Shown here one piece after another: positions 1 through 7,791 of a DNA stretch of 25,864 bases. How positions within the stretch are numbered: the stretch's first letter is position 1; every line of letters begins with the position of its first letter. The translations under genes were made by a program, and so were the position numbers. The stretch spans positions 1 to 25,864 of the forward strand of contig CAYRFQ010000107.1 of assembly GCA_964423615.1 (NCBI GenBank). Direction: 5' to 3'. The DNA is from CAYRFQ01 sp964423615. GTDB taxonomy: Bacteria; Planctomycetota; Planctomycetia; Gemmatales; Gemmataceae. Below the pieces are notes generated by a model. The model had not been told where the DNA came from. It was given only the letters and a program-made list of their open reading frames with translations, and made no database searches.

Positions 1-106
1 AAAGTCGGAGCCGTGAAGACAAGGCAAAAGGGAACTAGCAACTGTGTCAAAGACGTTGTAAGGTGCATGAGTCGGTCTCTCGATTCGGCCAAGGGTGTTG
101 TTGTTG

Positions 107-706
107 CTATTCACCAGTGTGCCATAAGAGAATCCAGAGGCCGACTTTTTTCCAAATCACATCACCGAAAAGTGCGAAACTTGAACGAAGAACAGGTCGC
201 ATGTTCAGCCCACTCAAGTCTTTTTGGCGAAAGTATTCCGATTGAGGAGAATAACTGAACCTACGATTCCTCGGTGACAAGTACTCCGTTTCGTATGTCG
301 AAGGAGGTCCGCTGCCGTTGTCGGTTTCCACTGCAGTGAGAGCAAACTTGTGACGCCGCTGGAACTGGTCTTGAAACCCCTCCGGGCTGGCCAACATTCC
401 GCGTTCACGAAGGTTTTCCGTGAATGCGGGAAGCAAACTGTGGAGTTGTTTTGCTGAGACTTCGTTCTGCTTACCGAATGCCAACTCCCAGGCTACTTCT
501 GATCTCCATTTCTCGCCCAGAGCGGGAATAGTTTTAAGGAATATTCTTAAGGGGCGGGTCTTCGCGAACGGAGCGACTTTCGACTCCAAAGTTTCCGATG
601 CCCTCCAAGGCCCCAACAAACACAATGCCAGACCGGTCCCCGCTGCGACCGTGAGAATGGTCGATAGAGCAATCCAACGACTGCGGGTGTTTGGATAGCG
701 TTTCAC
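107..706 (-). CDS. Hypothetical N-terminally membrane-anchored protein
   Basis: I do not recognise the family. The product is about 199 residues. I placed the start at a GTG (704-706) because a perfect AAGGAG lies six bases upstream (713-718); the longer frame opens with a TTG that has no such site. Residues about 10-33 form one hydrophobic segment after a basic N-terminus (MKRYPNTRSR), so the protein is probably anchored with its C-terminus outside the cytoplasm. The rest is polar, contains a Ser/Tyr/Arg-rich stretch around residues 130-175, and ends in a short hydrophobic tail (VGLWILLWHTGE). It stands alone, with no close neighbour. The SD and the signal-anchor make it more credible than the overlapping frames on the other strand. 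Confidence 0.6.
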   Translation of the reverse strand: MKRYPNTRSRWIALSTILTVAAGTGLALCLLGPWRASETLESKVAPFAKTRPLRIFLKTIPALGEKWRSEVAWELAFGKQNEVSAKQLHSLLPAFTENLRERGMLASPEGFQDQFQRRHKFALTAVETDNGSGPPSTYETEYLSPRNRRFSYSPQSEYFRQKDLSGLNMRPVLRSSFALFGDVIWKKVGLWILLWHTGE

Positions 707-1522
707 GGGGAACTCCTTCGAGCTGATGCGTCCAGTGAGAGTTTGAGGGCAAGTTCCATTCTCTTGTGCCAATGGTGGTCGTAGGAGGAGCGCGAGGGGG
801 TATCAGACTTGCGCAACAACAATGGGATTGGCAGATTTCTATGCGTGAATTCCAGTGACTATCGCGGCCGTTCACAGCACCAAGCGGAGCTACTACGGAA
901 GGCTGAGGCTCGCCCCAACCGGAGTAGTTTCCCCATTTGTTCAGCCATCGATCGACTTCTCAGGGTTTCAACAGTTGTGTCGATATTGACAAAGATGTTT
1001 CGTTTGCGTTGTCTTACGCGCCCAAATCTCCCTTGAACTTCGCATTTTGGCACTTTACGGCTTCCGGTCGATCAGGCCGACGCGAGATTCATAAGACCTG
1101 ATGAAAGATGTTACTGGGTTCCGGTGGGAACAATTGCGGGCATTTTGTCGCTCCAGTATTCGGGCCGCCTGCCTGTCAAAGTGTCGAGAGTGAGGTAGGG
1201 CTATGGGCACACATGCGAGAACTGCTCTTTCGAGCACATGGGTTTCGCCAGGGGGAAACGCAGACGCGGAAATCGAGACGTGGCCTGCGTAAGGGCCCAC
1301 CAGGCAAGATTGAAATCACCGGACTTAGCACGGACAACTCCCACGGCACCATTTTCGCTGATGTCACTTGCGCTGGCAAAAAAGGCCATGGGGGAAGTTG
1401 CCGCTCTTTCCGACTGTAAGATTCCGACATTACTGGATGTAGACTCAGCCGGTGCAGTCCTCGTACGATCTGTAGGCCACCCTTGTGAAGAAAGTGATGT
1501 CCAGGCCTCATAGTAGTTTGGT
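707..1522. other. Long stretch without a supported gene
   Basis: About 816 bases lie between the small membrane protein and the end of the transporter gene. Several short frames overlap on both strands, none has a convincing ribosome-binding site, and their compositions look like chance frames. A minus-strand stretch around 859-1053 reads NIFVNIDTTVETL, vaguely like the DxTV segment of IS1380-type transposases, but it stops soon after and cannot be extended, so it is at best a decayed remnant. A plus-strand frame near 1290-1513 (with LMSLALAKKAMGEVAALS) is open but has no start signal. No RNA gene was seen. Confidence 0.4.
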
Positions 1523-2896
1523 TCACTGAGCTCGAAATTGCTCGATTTCTTGCAACAGTTTCTTCTCGTTGTAACGGCTTACGGCGATGCCTCCACACAT
1601 GCAAAGGACAAATCCAACGAAACCGCTCAGTCGTATTCCGAAGTCATCGCCCCGATCTTTGCCAAAGTTAGTCAGGACAGCAAATACCAGAATCCCACAG
1701 GTCTGGCCAAACTTTTGTAGGAAGGTGCGGGCAGCGAAAAACATCGCTTCTTTAGACTGTCCAGTGTGACATTTATCGTGTTCCACAATGTCAGCCAATA
1801 TTGTTGGCAAGAGAACACCCAGAAAGGACAACGGAACAGAATAGAGTGCGACCAACATATATGCCTGCACGTTATTAGGAATCGGGTATTTTCCCAAAAA
1901 ACAAGCCCCGAGGAAGATCAAACTTACCATCAACAAGGCCCCTATCAGCAGGATCTTTTTTCCCAGCCATCGGGCCAACCAACGCACCAGTGGGTAGAAC
2001 GCAAGCGAGAGAAGGACCATCACAGTCAATAGACTGCCCACCAATGCCTCTTCCTGTCCCAGCAACACGGTCACGTAATACAACAGAGCGGTGTTGATGA
2101 TTGCTAGGCCCATGAAGAAAGAAAAATCTCCCACAACGTAAAATCGAAAGTAGGAATTGCGAAGTATGTGGGATAGAGATGTCCACAAAGGAGGGCTGTA
2201 CGATGGGGTTTCGCAGTATAGTTTTTCGTCAATCGTAAGGGTGGGTATCAACATCAGGATGAGCCCGACCAGTGCGAGGATGGTCACCGCTCCTTGCACT
2301 GCCGCCAATCGATCAAGAGAACTCGACATGAACTGTAAACCATCTGCCAAGAGTGGCGTTTGTGCTGCCACCATGATGCCAAGCACAAATGTAATCGAGA
2401 TCCATGTCGAGAGATTCAGGCGTCCTTCCGCCGTGCGTCCCAGTTCCGGGATCAAAGCAAAGAAAGGAGTAAGATAGAAGGTGAAGGAGATGTAGAAGAG
2501 AGCCTGCGTAACAAAGAGCCAGACGATGTTGAGTGCACTCGTCTCGCGAATGGGAGGCACAAACATCAGAACGAAAAACAGGGCGGTTGGAAAGGCGGCT
2601 TTGAACATAAATGGAAGGCGTCGTCCCCGCGGATTCGTGGAACGGTCACTCCAGTTAGCAATGAAAGGGTCAGTCACTGCGTCTACCAGTCGGCCGGAAG
2701 CAGCGATCAGCGTAATGATGTTCAGAACACCGAGAAATGTGACCTGAGTAATGAGGAAGGGGAGATTGGCGTCTTTGGGCGGCAAGTAAAAATAGACCAA
2801 CATTAAACTAATAACGTTGATGAGAATCGAGGCCCCCAACTGACCCAAAGCATAGGAAAGTTGAACCTTCAACGGTAGCGATGGTTTTGTGTTCAT
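1523..2896 (-). CDS. MFS transporter, GPH family (sugar:cation symporter, MelB-like)
   Basis: Inner-membrane carrier of 457 residues, predicted to move a glycoside, pentoside or hexuronide with H+ or Na+. The family signature lies at residues 72-94: D72, D76-P77, D84-R85 and a GRRLPF motif, matching the conserved DxxxDPxxxxxxDR...GRRxP loop between helices 2 and 3 of GPH carriers. About 12 hydrophobic helices follow, with a central cytoplasmic loop near residues 220-240 as expected. The length is normal for the family. The ATG start has a purine-rich GGTGAGAATGAGG stretch upstream. It lies downstream of the universal stress protein gene on the same strand but 147 bases away, so an operon is not certain. 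The substrate cannot be deduced from sequence alone. Confidence 0.88.
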   Translation of the reverse strand: MNTKPSLPLKVQLSYALGQLGASILINVISLMLVYFYLPPKDANLPFLITQVTFLGVLNIITLIAASGRLVDAVTDPFIANWSDRSTNPRGRRLPFMFKAAFPTALFFVLMFVPPIRETSALNIVWLFVTQALFYISFTFYLTPFFALIPELGRTAEGRLNLSTWISITFVLGIMVAAQTPLLADGLQFMSSSLDRLAAVQGAVTILALVGLILMLIPTLTIDEKLYCETPSYSPPLWTSLSHILRNSYFRFYVVGDFSFFMGLAIINTALLYYVTVLLGQEEALVGSLLTVMVLLSLAFYPLVRWLARWLGKKILLIGALLMVSLIFLGACFLGKYPIPNNVQAYMLVALYSVPLSFLGVLLPTILADIVEHDKCHTGQSKEAMFFAARTFLQKFGQTCGILVFAVLTNFGKDRGDDFGIRLSGFVGFVLCMCGGIAVSRYNEKKLLQEIEQFRAQ

Positions 2897-3043
2897 TCAC
2901 CTCATTCTCACCAAGATTCAATGCTCAACTCAGGAAGGCCTCGGAAACACCTTACTCCAACTTCAACTCACGTTTGCACTGGTCTGAAGGTCCGGTGGCG
3001 GGTCCGGCATCGCTTGGTTTCCAATAAGGTCGGGGCCTCAGGG

Positions 3044-3517
3044 TTAAGGCATGGCAAACGCGTGTTCGGACGCCCGAACAGTGAGCACAGCACACGGGGA
3101 CTTGCGTACGACGTTTTCGGCCACGCTACCAATCAGCAGGTGGGCAATTGCGCCTCGCCCATGAGTACCCATGACAATCAAGTCGATGTCGTGGCTTTTC
3201 GCATAACGGATGATCTCCACGAAGGGAGCACCCCACTGAACCACGAGTTGATATTGAGGATGCTCACCCTCAATACCTGCGAGTCGTTCATCAAGTTGCC
3301 GTCGTGCGTCCTTCTCGGCTTCCTTTCGATAATTGGGCTGCATGGCGTAACCATCTGCCGGAGGGACGTAGATCAGTGGATCCTGGAGTACATGCAAAAC
3401 GTGCAACGGCACATTAAAGAGGTTAGCCAATTTCTTTCCATAAGCTAATGCCGAATTGGCAGTTTCACTGAAATCGGTCGGGACCAGAATACTTTTGGGT
3501 GGGAATGCATTTGACAA
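3044..3517 (-). CDS. Universal stress protein, UspA family (ATP-binding type)
   Basis: Soluble single-domain Usp of 157 residues. It starts with the usual beta strand ILVPTDFSE (D15) and carries the ATP-binding signature G117-x2-G120-x9-G130-S131 (GTHGRG...IGSVAENV), so it should bind ATP, unlike UspA proper. The start is probably a TTG (3515-3517), since the reading frame begins only a few codons before the first strand and no ATG lies further upstream in frame; an AAGAGAG stretch precedes it by about eight bases. It sits on the same strand as the YbaK-domain gene upstream and the transporter downstream. Usp proteins are typically induced by starvation or stress; no promoter is evident here. 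Confidence 0.9.
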   Translation of the reverse strand: MSNAFPPKSILVPTDFSETANSALAYGKKLANLFNVPLHVLHVLQDPLIYVPPADGYAMQPNYRKEAEKDARRQLDERLAGIEGEHPQYQLVVQWGAPFVEIIRYAKSHDIDLIVMGTHGRGAIAHLLIGSVAENVVRKSPCAVLTVRASEHAFAMP

Positions 3518-3726
3518 GGCCAGACTCTCTTTTCGGGAAGTTGCACGTTGATTCGATTCGGGCGGAATTCGTACGCGGTGTCGACTCGGCCCCCTACAGA
3601 TAGTCGATTGAGGAGTGTTCTTTCCCTGGTGTCGCGGTGATGCGGGCGGTCATTGGTCTCCTGTAGTGGCTCATTAGTCGATGACAAATACCCTTTTGTA
3701 CCGCAAGTTCGCGTGTTTCATGCCTT
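3518..3726. other. Gap between universal stress protein gene and palindrome, no gene seen
   Basis: This stretch is the upstream region of the minus-strand universal stress protein gene. I see no coding frame with a start signal and no repeat beyond the palindrome that begins at 3727. A promoter for the stress gene is expected here but no box could be assigned with confidence. Confidence 0.4.
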
Positions 3727-3828
3727 CTAGGTTGTCAATTTTTGATTGACAGGTTGGCAATACCACAAAAAATGTAGTGACAATGACTTCTGTTTGGATA
3801 ACCTGTCAATCAAAAATTGACAACCTAG
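3727..3828. repeat. 102-bp nested palindrome, MITE-like
   Basis: Two perfect 29-base inverted arms (3727-3755 and 3800-3828) flank a 44-base centre. Each arm itself contains the palindrome TGTCAAT-N5-ATTGACA. Both ends carry CTAG, which could be a 4-bp target duplication of the kind made by some IS5-family elements. The right arm overlaps the TAG stop of the YbaK-domain gene. Neither strand has a T-run after the stem, so it does not look like an ordinary intrinsic terminator. It could be a non-autonomous mobile element, a double operator, or an mRNA-protecting hairpin. Confidence 0.75.
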
Positions 3829-4526
3829 TAGAGAGAATCGCTTAGCGTCGCGACCCTAGGACGGACCATGCCATACCACTCGCTAAAACTCAGCTGGATC
3901 GCGTCGGTATGGGTACCAGCTTGCAGGAGGATGTCTCCCACGACCTTCATCGATTCGTCCATCAGTACATCCACGTCCTTCCAGTGCCGCAGCGCAGGAA
4001 TAGCGCCTACCTCACAATCGGTGAAGATCGTTTCGATTTCTGCCTCCGAAGCCAGTCGAACGTTCTGAGTGTTGAGGACCGTCTTTACCCGCTCCAGGTT
4101 TACTCTCCTGGATGCCGGAACGATAACTTCGAACGGACGGTCGTCTGCCATCACGACGACCACTTTTGCGACGCGATGACCGCTGACGTGTTCGCGGTGG
4201 GCGACCTCTTGTGCTGTGTACGCCCCTGCATGGTGTCGCTCCTCGAATTGCACACCTCGGGCTTGCAGCATTTTCCGAATCCAGAGAATGGGCACCGCGT
4301 GCTCAGCGGGATGGATTTCCGAGTCTCCGCTCTCCTCGTAACCGGGATGACCTTCAGTGAGGTTGGGGTCGATGCGGATGTCCTGTTTCGTGGTCCCGAT
4401 AATATCTACCCGGCCCACACCGCCTCCTGGTTGACCCGTGCTCGGCAGAGGCTTACCTTCGGAAAGGAGACGTGGTTGTTTCTCTTCTTGTGGTATTTGC
4501 GACGGGTTTGTCTTTTCTTCTGTCAT
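3825..4526 (-). CDS. YbaK/aminoacyl-tRNA deacylase-domain protein with disordered N-terminus
   Basis: 233 residues. Residues about 80-225 form a YbaK/ProX-type domain, the fold that hydrolyses mischarged aminoacyl-tRNA in trans. Recognisable parts are the ARGVQFEERHHAGAYTAQEVA start, the conserved lysine in VAKVVVVMADDRP (K121), and the loop EVGAIPALRHW (family G-A/S-IPP-F/L-G; here the second Pro is Ala). Residues 1-75 are rich in Gln, Glu, Pro and Gly and look disordered; an added N-terminal tail is unusual, since family members such as YbaK are usually about 150-180 residues. The ATG has a strong AAGGAGG upstream. The stop codon lies in the arm of the 3727-3828 palindrome. Substrate tRNA is unknown. 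Confidence 0.82.
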   Translation of the reverse strand: MTEEKTNPSQIPQEEKQPRLLSEGKPLPSTGQPGGGVGRVDIIGTTKQDIRIDPNLTEGHPGYEESGDSEIHPAEHAVPILWIRKMLQARGVQFEERHHAGAYTAQEVAHREHVSGHRVAKVVVVMADDRPFEVIVPASRRVNLERVKTVLNTQNVRLASEAEIETIFTDCEVGAIPALRHWKDVDVLMDESMKVVGDILLQAGTHTDAIQLSFSEWYGMVRPRVATLSDSLY

Positions 4527-5438
4527 GATTCTTCCTCCTTGAGCGAACTTGGATTGTAAAGATCATGTTGTTTTTTGCCGCCTATCAAACCTGGAGGAAC
4601 AGACACGAAAGCCTATTCGACTTCCATGCTTTCATGCAATTCTAATGCCAACTTGCGATTTAGTGTGGATGCCACTCGAAGGCATGATTTCGCTGACTGA
4701 GACTTTCAACAATTGGCTGCAGATTTTCTGTCCATTCACCTTCGACCTCGCGAAAATAGTGTGGCAACTGTGTTCTTGTCTCACGAGGAAGGTAGTTGGG
4801 CCGAACGCTGTGGCGGAATTCTTCCCGTGCCGAGATTGCAATTTGTGTGGGTAGGGCCCGATCAGTAGTACTCCGAGGAGCCGGGAGGCGACACGAGCGA
4901 AATGAGTCGCATGATCTCCAGTCACCCAAAGGGCTAATTCAGATCGGGGTCGAATTTGGATGTGCGGATTCGCTCAGCGCGCGCTCCACCGCACAATCGG
5001 GGTAAAATCGGATTGTACTTTCGGAACCACATGTCCGCCTCGGAAGACCGAAGTCCAGAGAGTTTCAAAGGCTATCGGCCACCCAAATATGCTCGCTTTC
5101 ACGCGACCGAACATCGATTCCTAAAATAGTGGACACATCTTCGTGTCGTAAATTCGCGATTGCTGCCAAAGAGAGATATCGGGTGAAAGCGGAGAAAGGG
5201 AACAAGAGTTGCTCGTGGTAAGACAGGTTCCGTTGCTCCAACAGCCCTGTTGGTTTGGAAGCAATCGAAGATTGTCGGTGACTCGAAAACCGAACAAAGG
5301 CACTTCTCAACAAGCTCGGGATACCCATCGGAGCCTTGCGTTCTGAGGGAGCGATTTTGCGTTCCTGAGGACGAACAAGCCAAGTTTGAATCCTATTGGT
5401 TAGTCTTTTCAGACTCACTTATCCGCTGGAGCAGAACC
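4527..5438. other. Long stretch without a firm gene, possible decayed minus-strand frame
   Basis: The 912 bases between the YbaK-domain gene and nfeD contain no gene with a ribosome-binding site. Two overlapping minus-strand frames (4632-4925 and 4660-4929) are each locally protein-like: one in its upstream half (WVTGDHATHFARVASRLLG), the other in its downstream half (REVEGEWTENLQPIVESL, ending at 4660). This pattern would fit one gene broken by a frameshift near 4850, with further stops upstream at about 4980. I cannot name a family. A minus-strand frame at 5065-5418 has no start signal. The final part is the leader of nfeD. Confidence 0.35.
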
Positions 5439-6833
5439 ATGCAAGCTGTCTTGAAATGTGTCCTTCCAATTCTGGCGATCCTTCTGCCAGCTCTACCGGC
5501 CCAAGCTCAGGAAGTGAGAGTGCCTTCCAGACCTCTTGTCTTCGAAGTCCGGTTTGAGAACCAAGCCATCAGCCCAGCTACTGCCCGGTTCCTTGCCAGA
5601 GTCCTTCGTCAAGCAAGGGACGAAAATGCCGAGTGTGTGGTTCTTGTTCTCGATACGCCCGGTGGCCTTCTCGACTCTACCCGCACGATTGTCAAAGATA
5701 TCCTGGCCAGTCCGGTACCTGTGGTCGTTTATGTCGCACCAAGGGGGGCACGAGCCGCTTCGGCAGGAGTGTTTATTACCTTGGCCAGCCACGTTGCCGC
5801 GATGGCGCCGGGAACCAACATTGGTGCTGCTCATCCTGCCCAGATTGGAGGCATCCCCGGTTCTCCCTCGGTCGAAAAGAAGGGCGAAGGGAAATCTTCA
5901 GTCATCGAACAGAAGATCATCAATGACACCGTCGCCTGGGCAAAATCTCTTTGTGAGTTACGAGGACGCAATGCCGAATGGACCGTCAAAGCGATCAAAG
6001 AAAGTGTATCAGCAACGGCATCGGAAGCCCTCGATGCTGGTGTCATCGAAATTCTCGCAGATAGTACAACGGACCTTCTCGATCAAATCAATGGTCGCAA
6101 AGTAACGCTGTCGTGGCAGAGGAACGAAAAGGGAGAGTTGGTCCCAGGGGAGACGACCCTGTTGGATACAAAAGACGTGGAGGTTCGAGTTGTCGAGATG
6201 TGGTGGGGAGATCGGTTCCTGGCCGTTCTCGCCAACCCCAACGTGGCCTTCCTTTTGTTGATTCTTGGAGTCTATGGGCTCTTGTTCGAACTATACACAC
6301 CTGGCTGGGGTGTCGGCGGCACTCTTGGGGTCATCTGTCTGGTATTGGGATTTTTCGCGCTAGCGATCCTCCCTGTCAGTTATGTGGGAATTGGGTTAAT
6401 TGCCATTGCATTGGCCATGTTTATTGCTGAGGCCTTTGTGACCAGCTTTGGCTTCCTGACGTTGGGAGGAATCATTTGTATGGTCCTTGGAGGGCTCATG
6501 CTTGTCGAATCTCCTATCGGCTTTCAGAGGGTTTCGGTGTGGGTAGTGGTCCCCGTGGCAGTAGCGACCGGAGCGATCATGTTCTTTCTTTTGGGCAGCA
6601 TCGTCAGGACGCACAGTCAGCGAACACAAACCGGGTCGGAAGGCATGATTGGCAATGAAGCGATATCCCTGGACGAGTTTGAGAGGGATGCTGAAGGATA
6701 TGTCGGCATCGTTCGAATCCACGGGGAACTATGGAGTGCCAGGAGCCATAAAACCGTCTCTCGCGGACAAAAGGTTGTCGTGGTGGAACGCCAGGGACTT
6801 CGACTTGTCGTGACTCCAGAAATGCCAACTTAA
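5439..6833 (+). CDS. nfeD: NfeD family membrane serine protease (ClpP-class, long NfeD1b type)
   Basis: 464 residues from the ATG at 5439, chosen because a signal peptide starts there (MQAVLKCVLPILAILLPALPAQAQ) with a GGAG seven bases upstream; the open frame extends further up but that part is not protein-like. Residues 33-215 form a ClpP/crotonase-type protease domain with a Ser-Lys dyad: S108 in the RAASAG motif and K159 in the KIINDT helix. Several membrane helices follow (about 262-390), then a soluble OB-fold NfeD domain (about 400-460, ending in GQKVVVVERQGLRLVV). This is the full-length protease-plus-OB architecture. It is followed after 55 bases by a slipin gene, the usual partner: in archaea such NfeD proteases cleave the C-terminus of the stomatin homologue. 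Confidence 0.92.
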   Translation: MQAVLKCVLPILAILLPALPAQAQEVRVPSRPLVFEVRFENQAISPATARFLARVLRQARDENAECVVLVLDTPGGLLDSTRTIVKDILASPVPVVVYVAPRGARAASAGVFITLASHVAAMAPGTNIGAAHPAQIGGIPGSPSVEKKGEGKSSVIEQKIINDTVAWAKSLCELRGRNAEWTVKAIKESVSATASEALDAGVIEILADSTTDLLDQINGRKVTLSWQRNEKGELVPGETTLLDTKDVEVRVVEMWWGDRFLAVLANPNVAFLLLILGVYGLLFELYTPGWGVGGTLGVICLVLGFFALAILPVSYVGIGLIAIALAMFIAEAFVTSFGFLTLGGIICMVLGGLMLVESPIGFQRVSVWVVVPVAVATGAIMFFLLGSIVRTHSQRTQTGSEGMIGNEAISLDEFERDAEGYVGIVRIHGELWSARSHKTVSRGQKVVVVERQGLRLVVTPEMPT

Positions 6834-6888
6834 ACTTTCCATTCGATAAAACAGCACACATGAATGCAAGCACACAAGGGGCAGTAAT

Positions 6889-7638
6889 ATGAATGAAGTT
6901 CTGACGGGAACAGGGATCGTCCTAGGTCTGGTCGTGCTCTATTTCCTAACATGTATCCGCATTATTTTTGAATACGAGCGGGGTGTGGTGTTCCGCCTTG
7001 GGAGAATCATAGCACGACCAAGGGGCCCAGGATTGATTTTTGTGTTTTGGCCCATCGATCAATTAACAAAGGTTAGTCTGCGGACCATCGTCAAGGACGT
7101 TCCCTCACAGGACGTCATTACCCGTGACAACGTGTCGGTTAAAGTCAATGCGGTCGTCTACTATCGAGTGATTGATCCGCTCAAAGCCATTTTAGAAGTT
7201 GAGAACTACATGTATGCGACCAGCGAACTCTCCCAAACAACCCTCCGCAGTATCCTGGGACAAGCCGAACTCGACGAATTACTGGCAGAACGGGATCGGA
7301 TTAATCGTGAACTTCAAACCGTTATCGACCAACAGACCGATCCCTGGGGTATCAAGATTTCACTAGTCGAAGTCAAACATGTTGATCTACCAGAGAGCAT
7401 GAAGCGGGCCATGGCTAAACAGGCGGAAAGTGAACGCGAACGGCGGGCGAAGGTGATTCACGCGGAGGGAGAGTATCAGGCGGCCTCCCGGCTCCGTGAC
7501 GCTGCGGAAACAATTAAGGAACACCCAATGGCGATGCAAATGCGGTTCCTGCAAACACTCTCTGATGTTGGAACCGAAAATAACACCACAATCGTTTTCC
7601 CTGTGCCGATTGACCTTTCTGATGCTTTTACGAAGTAG
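6889..7638 (+). CDS. Slipin / SPFH (band 7, stomatin-like) membrane protein
   Basis: 249 residues with one N-terminal membrane helix (about 5-27) followed by the SPFH domain: FEYERGVVFRLGR, GPGLIFVFWPIDQ, then VKVNAVVYYRV and the LRSILGQAELDELLAERDRIN block, all typical of prokaryotic stomatins. A charged helical stretch (RAMAKQAESERERRAKVIHAEGEYQAA) leads to a hydrophobic end. The ATG has AAGGGG seven bases upstream. It almost certainly forms an operon with nfeD directly upstream; slipins oligomerise in the membrane as scaffolds, and the linked NfeD protein acts as its protease or partner. Confidence 0.94.
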   Translation: MNEVLTGTGIVLGLVVLYFLTCIRIIFEYERGVVFRLGRIIARPRGPGLIFVFWPIDQLTKVSLRTIVKDVPSQDVITRDNVSVKVNAVVYYRVIDPLKAILEVENYMYATSELSQTTLRSILGQAELDELLAERDRINRELQTVIDQQTDPWGIKISLVEVKHVDLPESMKRAMAKQAESERERRAKVIHAEGEYQAASRLRDAAETIKEHPMAMQMRFLQTLSDVGTENNTTIVFPVPIDLSDAFTK

Positions 7639-7791
7639 GACAACGTACATGCGGGAAGAGGACAACTAGCACATGGAATTCCCCAGAAAAAAAAGACAAG
7701 TAGTTAACCGCGTGTCCACCATCTCTGGGGAAGTCGAGTTAAAGTCACAACGACTCGAATTGGCCCTTGGGGTCTCTTAGCAAAAATAGCT
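7639..7791. terminator. Convergent intergenic region with weak terminator-like hairpin
   Basis: The slipin gene (plus) and the kinase gene (minus) converge here. A 9-base inverted repeat (7679-7687 and 7724-7732, TTCCCCAGA/TCTGGGGAA) encloses an A8 run on the plus strand, which reads as a U8 run on the minus strand. A weak four-base stem (GACA/TGTC) lies just before that U-run in the minus direction, so it may end the kinase transcript. The evidence is modest. Confidence 0.3.

Noticed and set aside
859..1053. Minus-strand frame with DTTVETL as an IS1380-type transposase
   Set aside because: Only about a dozen residues resemble the family, no extension on either side, and no terminal repeats.
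5065..5418. Minus-strand 117-codon frame upstream of nfeD
   Set aside because: GTG start without Shine-Dalgarno, no recognisable domain, and it overlaps the leader of a well-supported gene.
5250..5438. N-terminal extension of NfeD
   Set aside because: The signal peptide begins at the ATG 5439 with its own ribosome-binding site; the extension would bury it.
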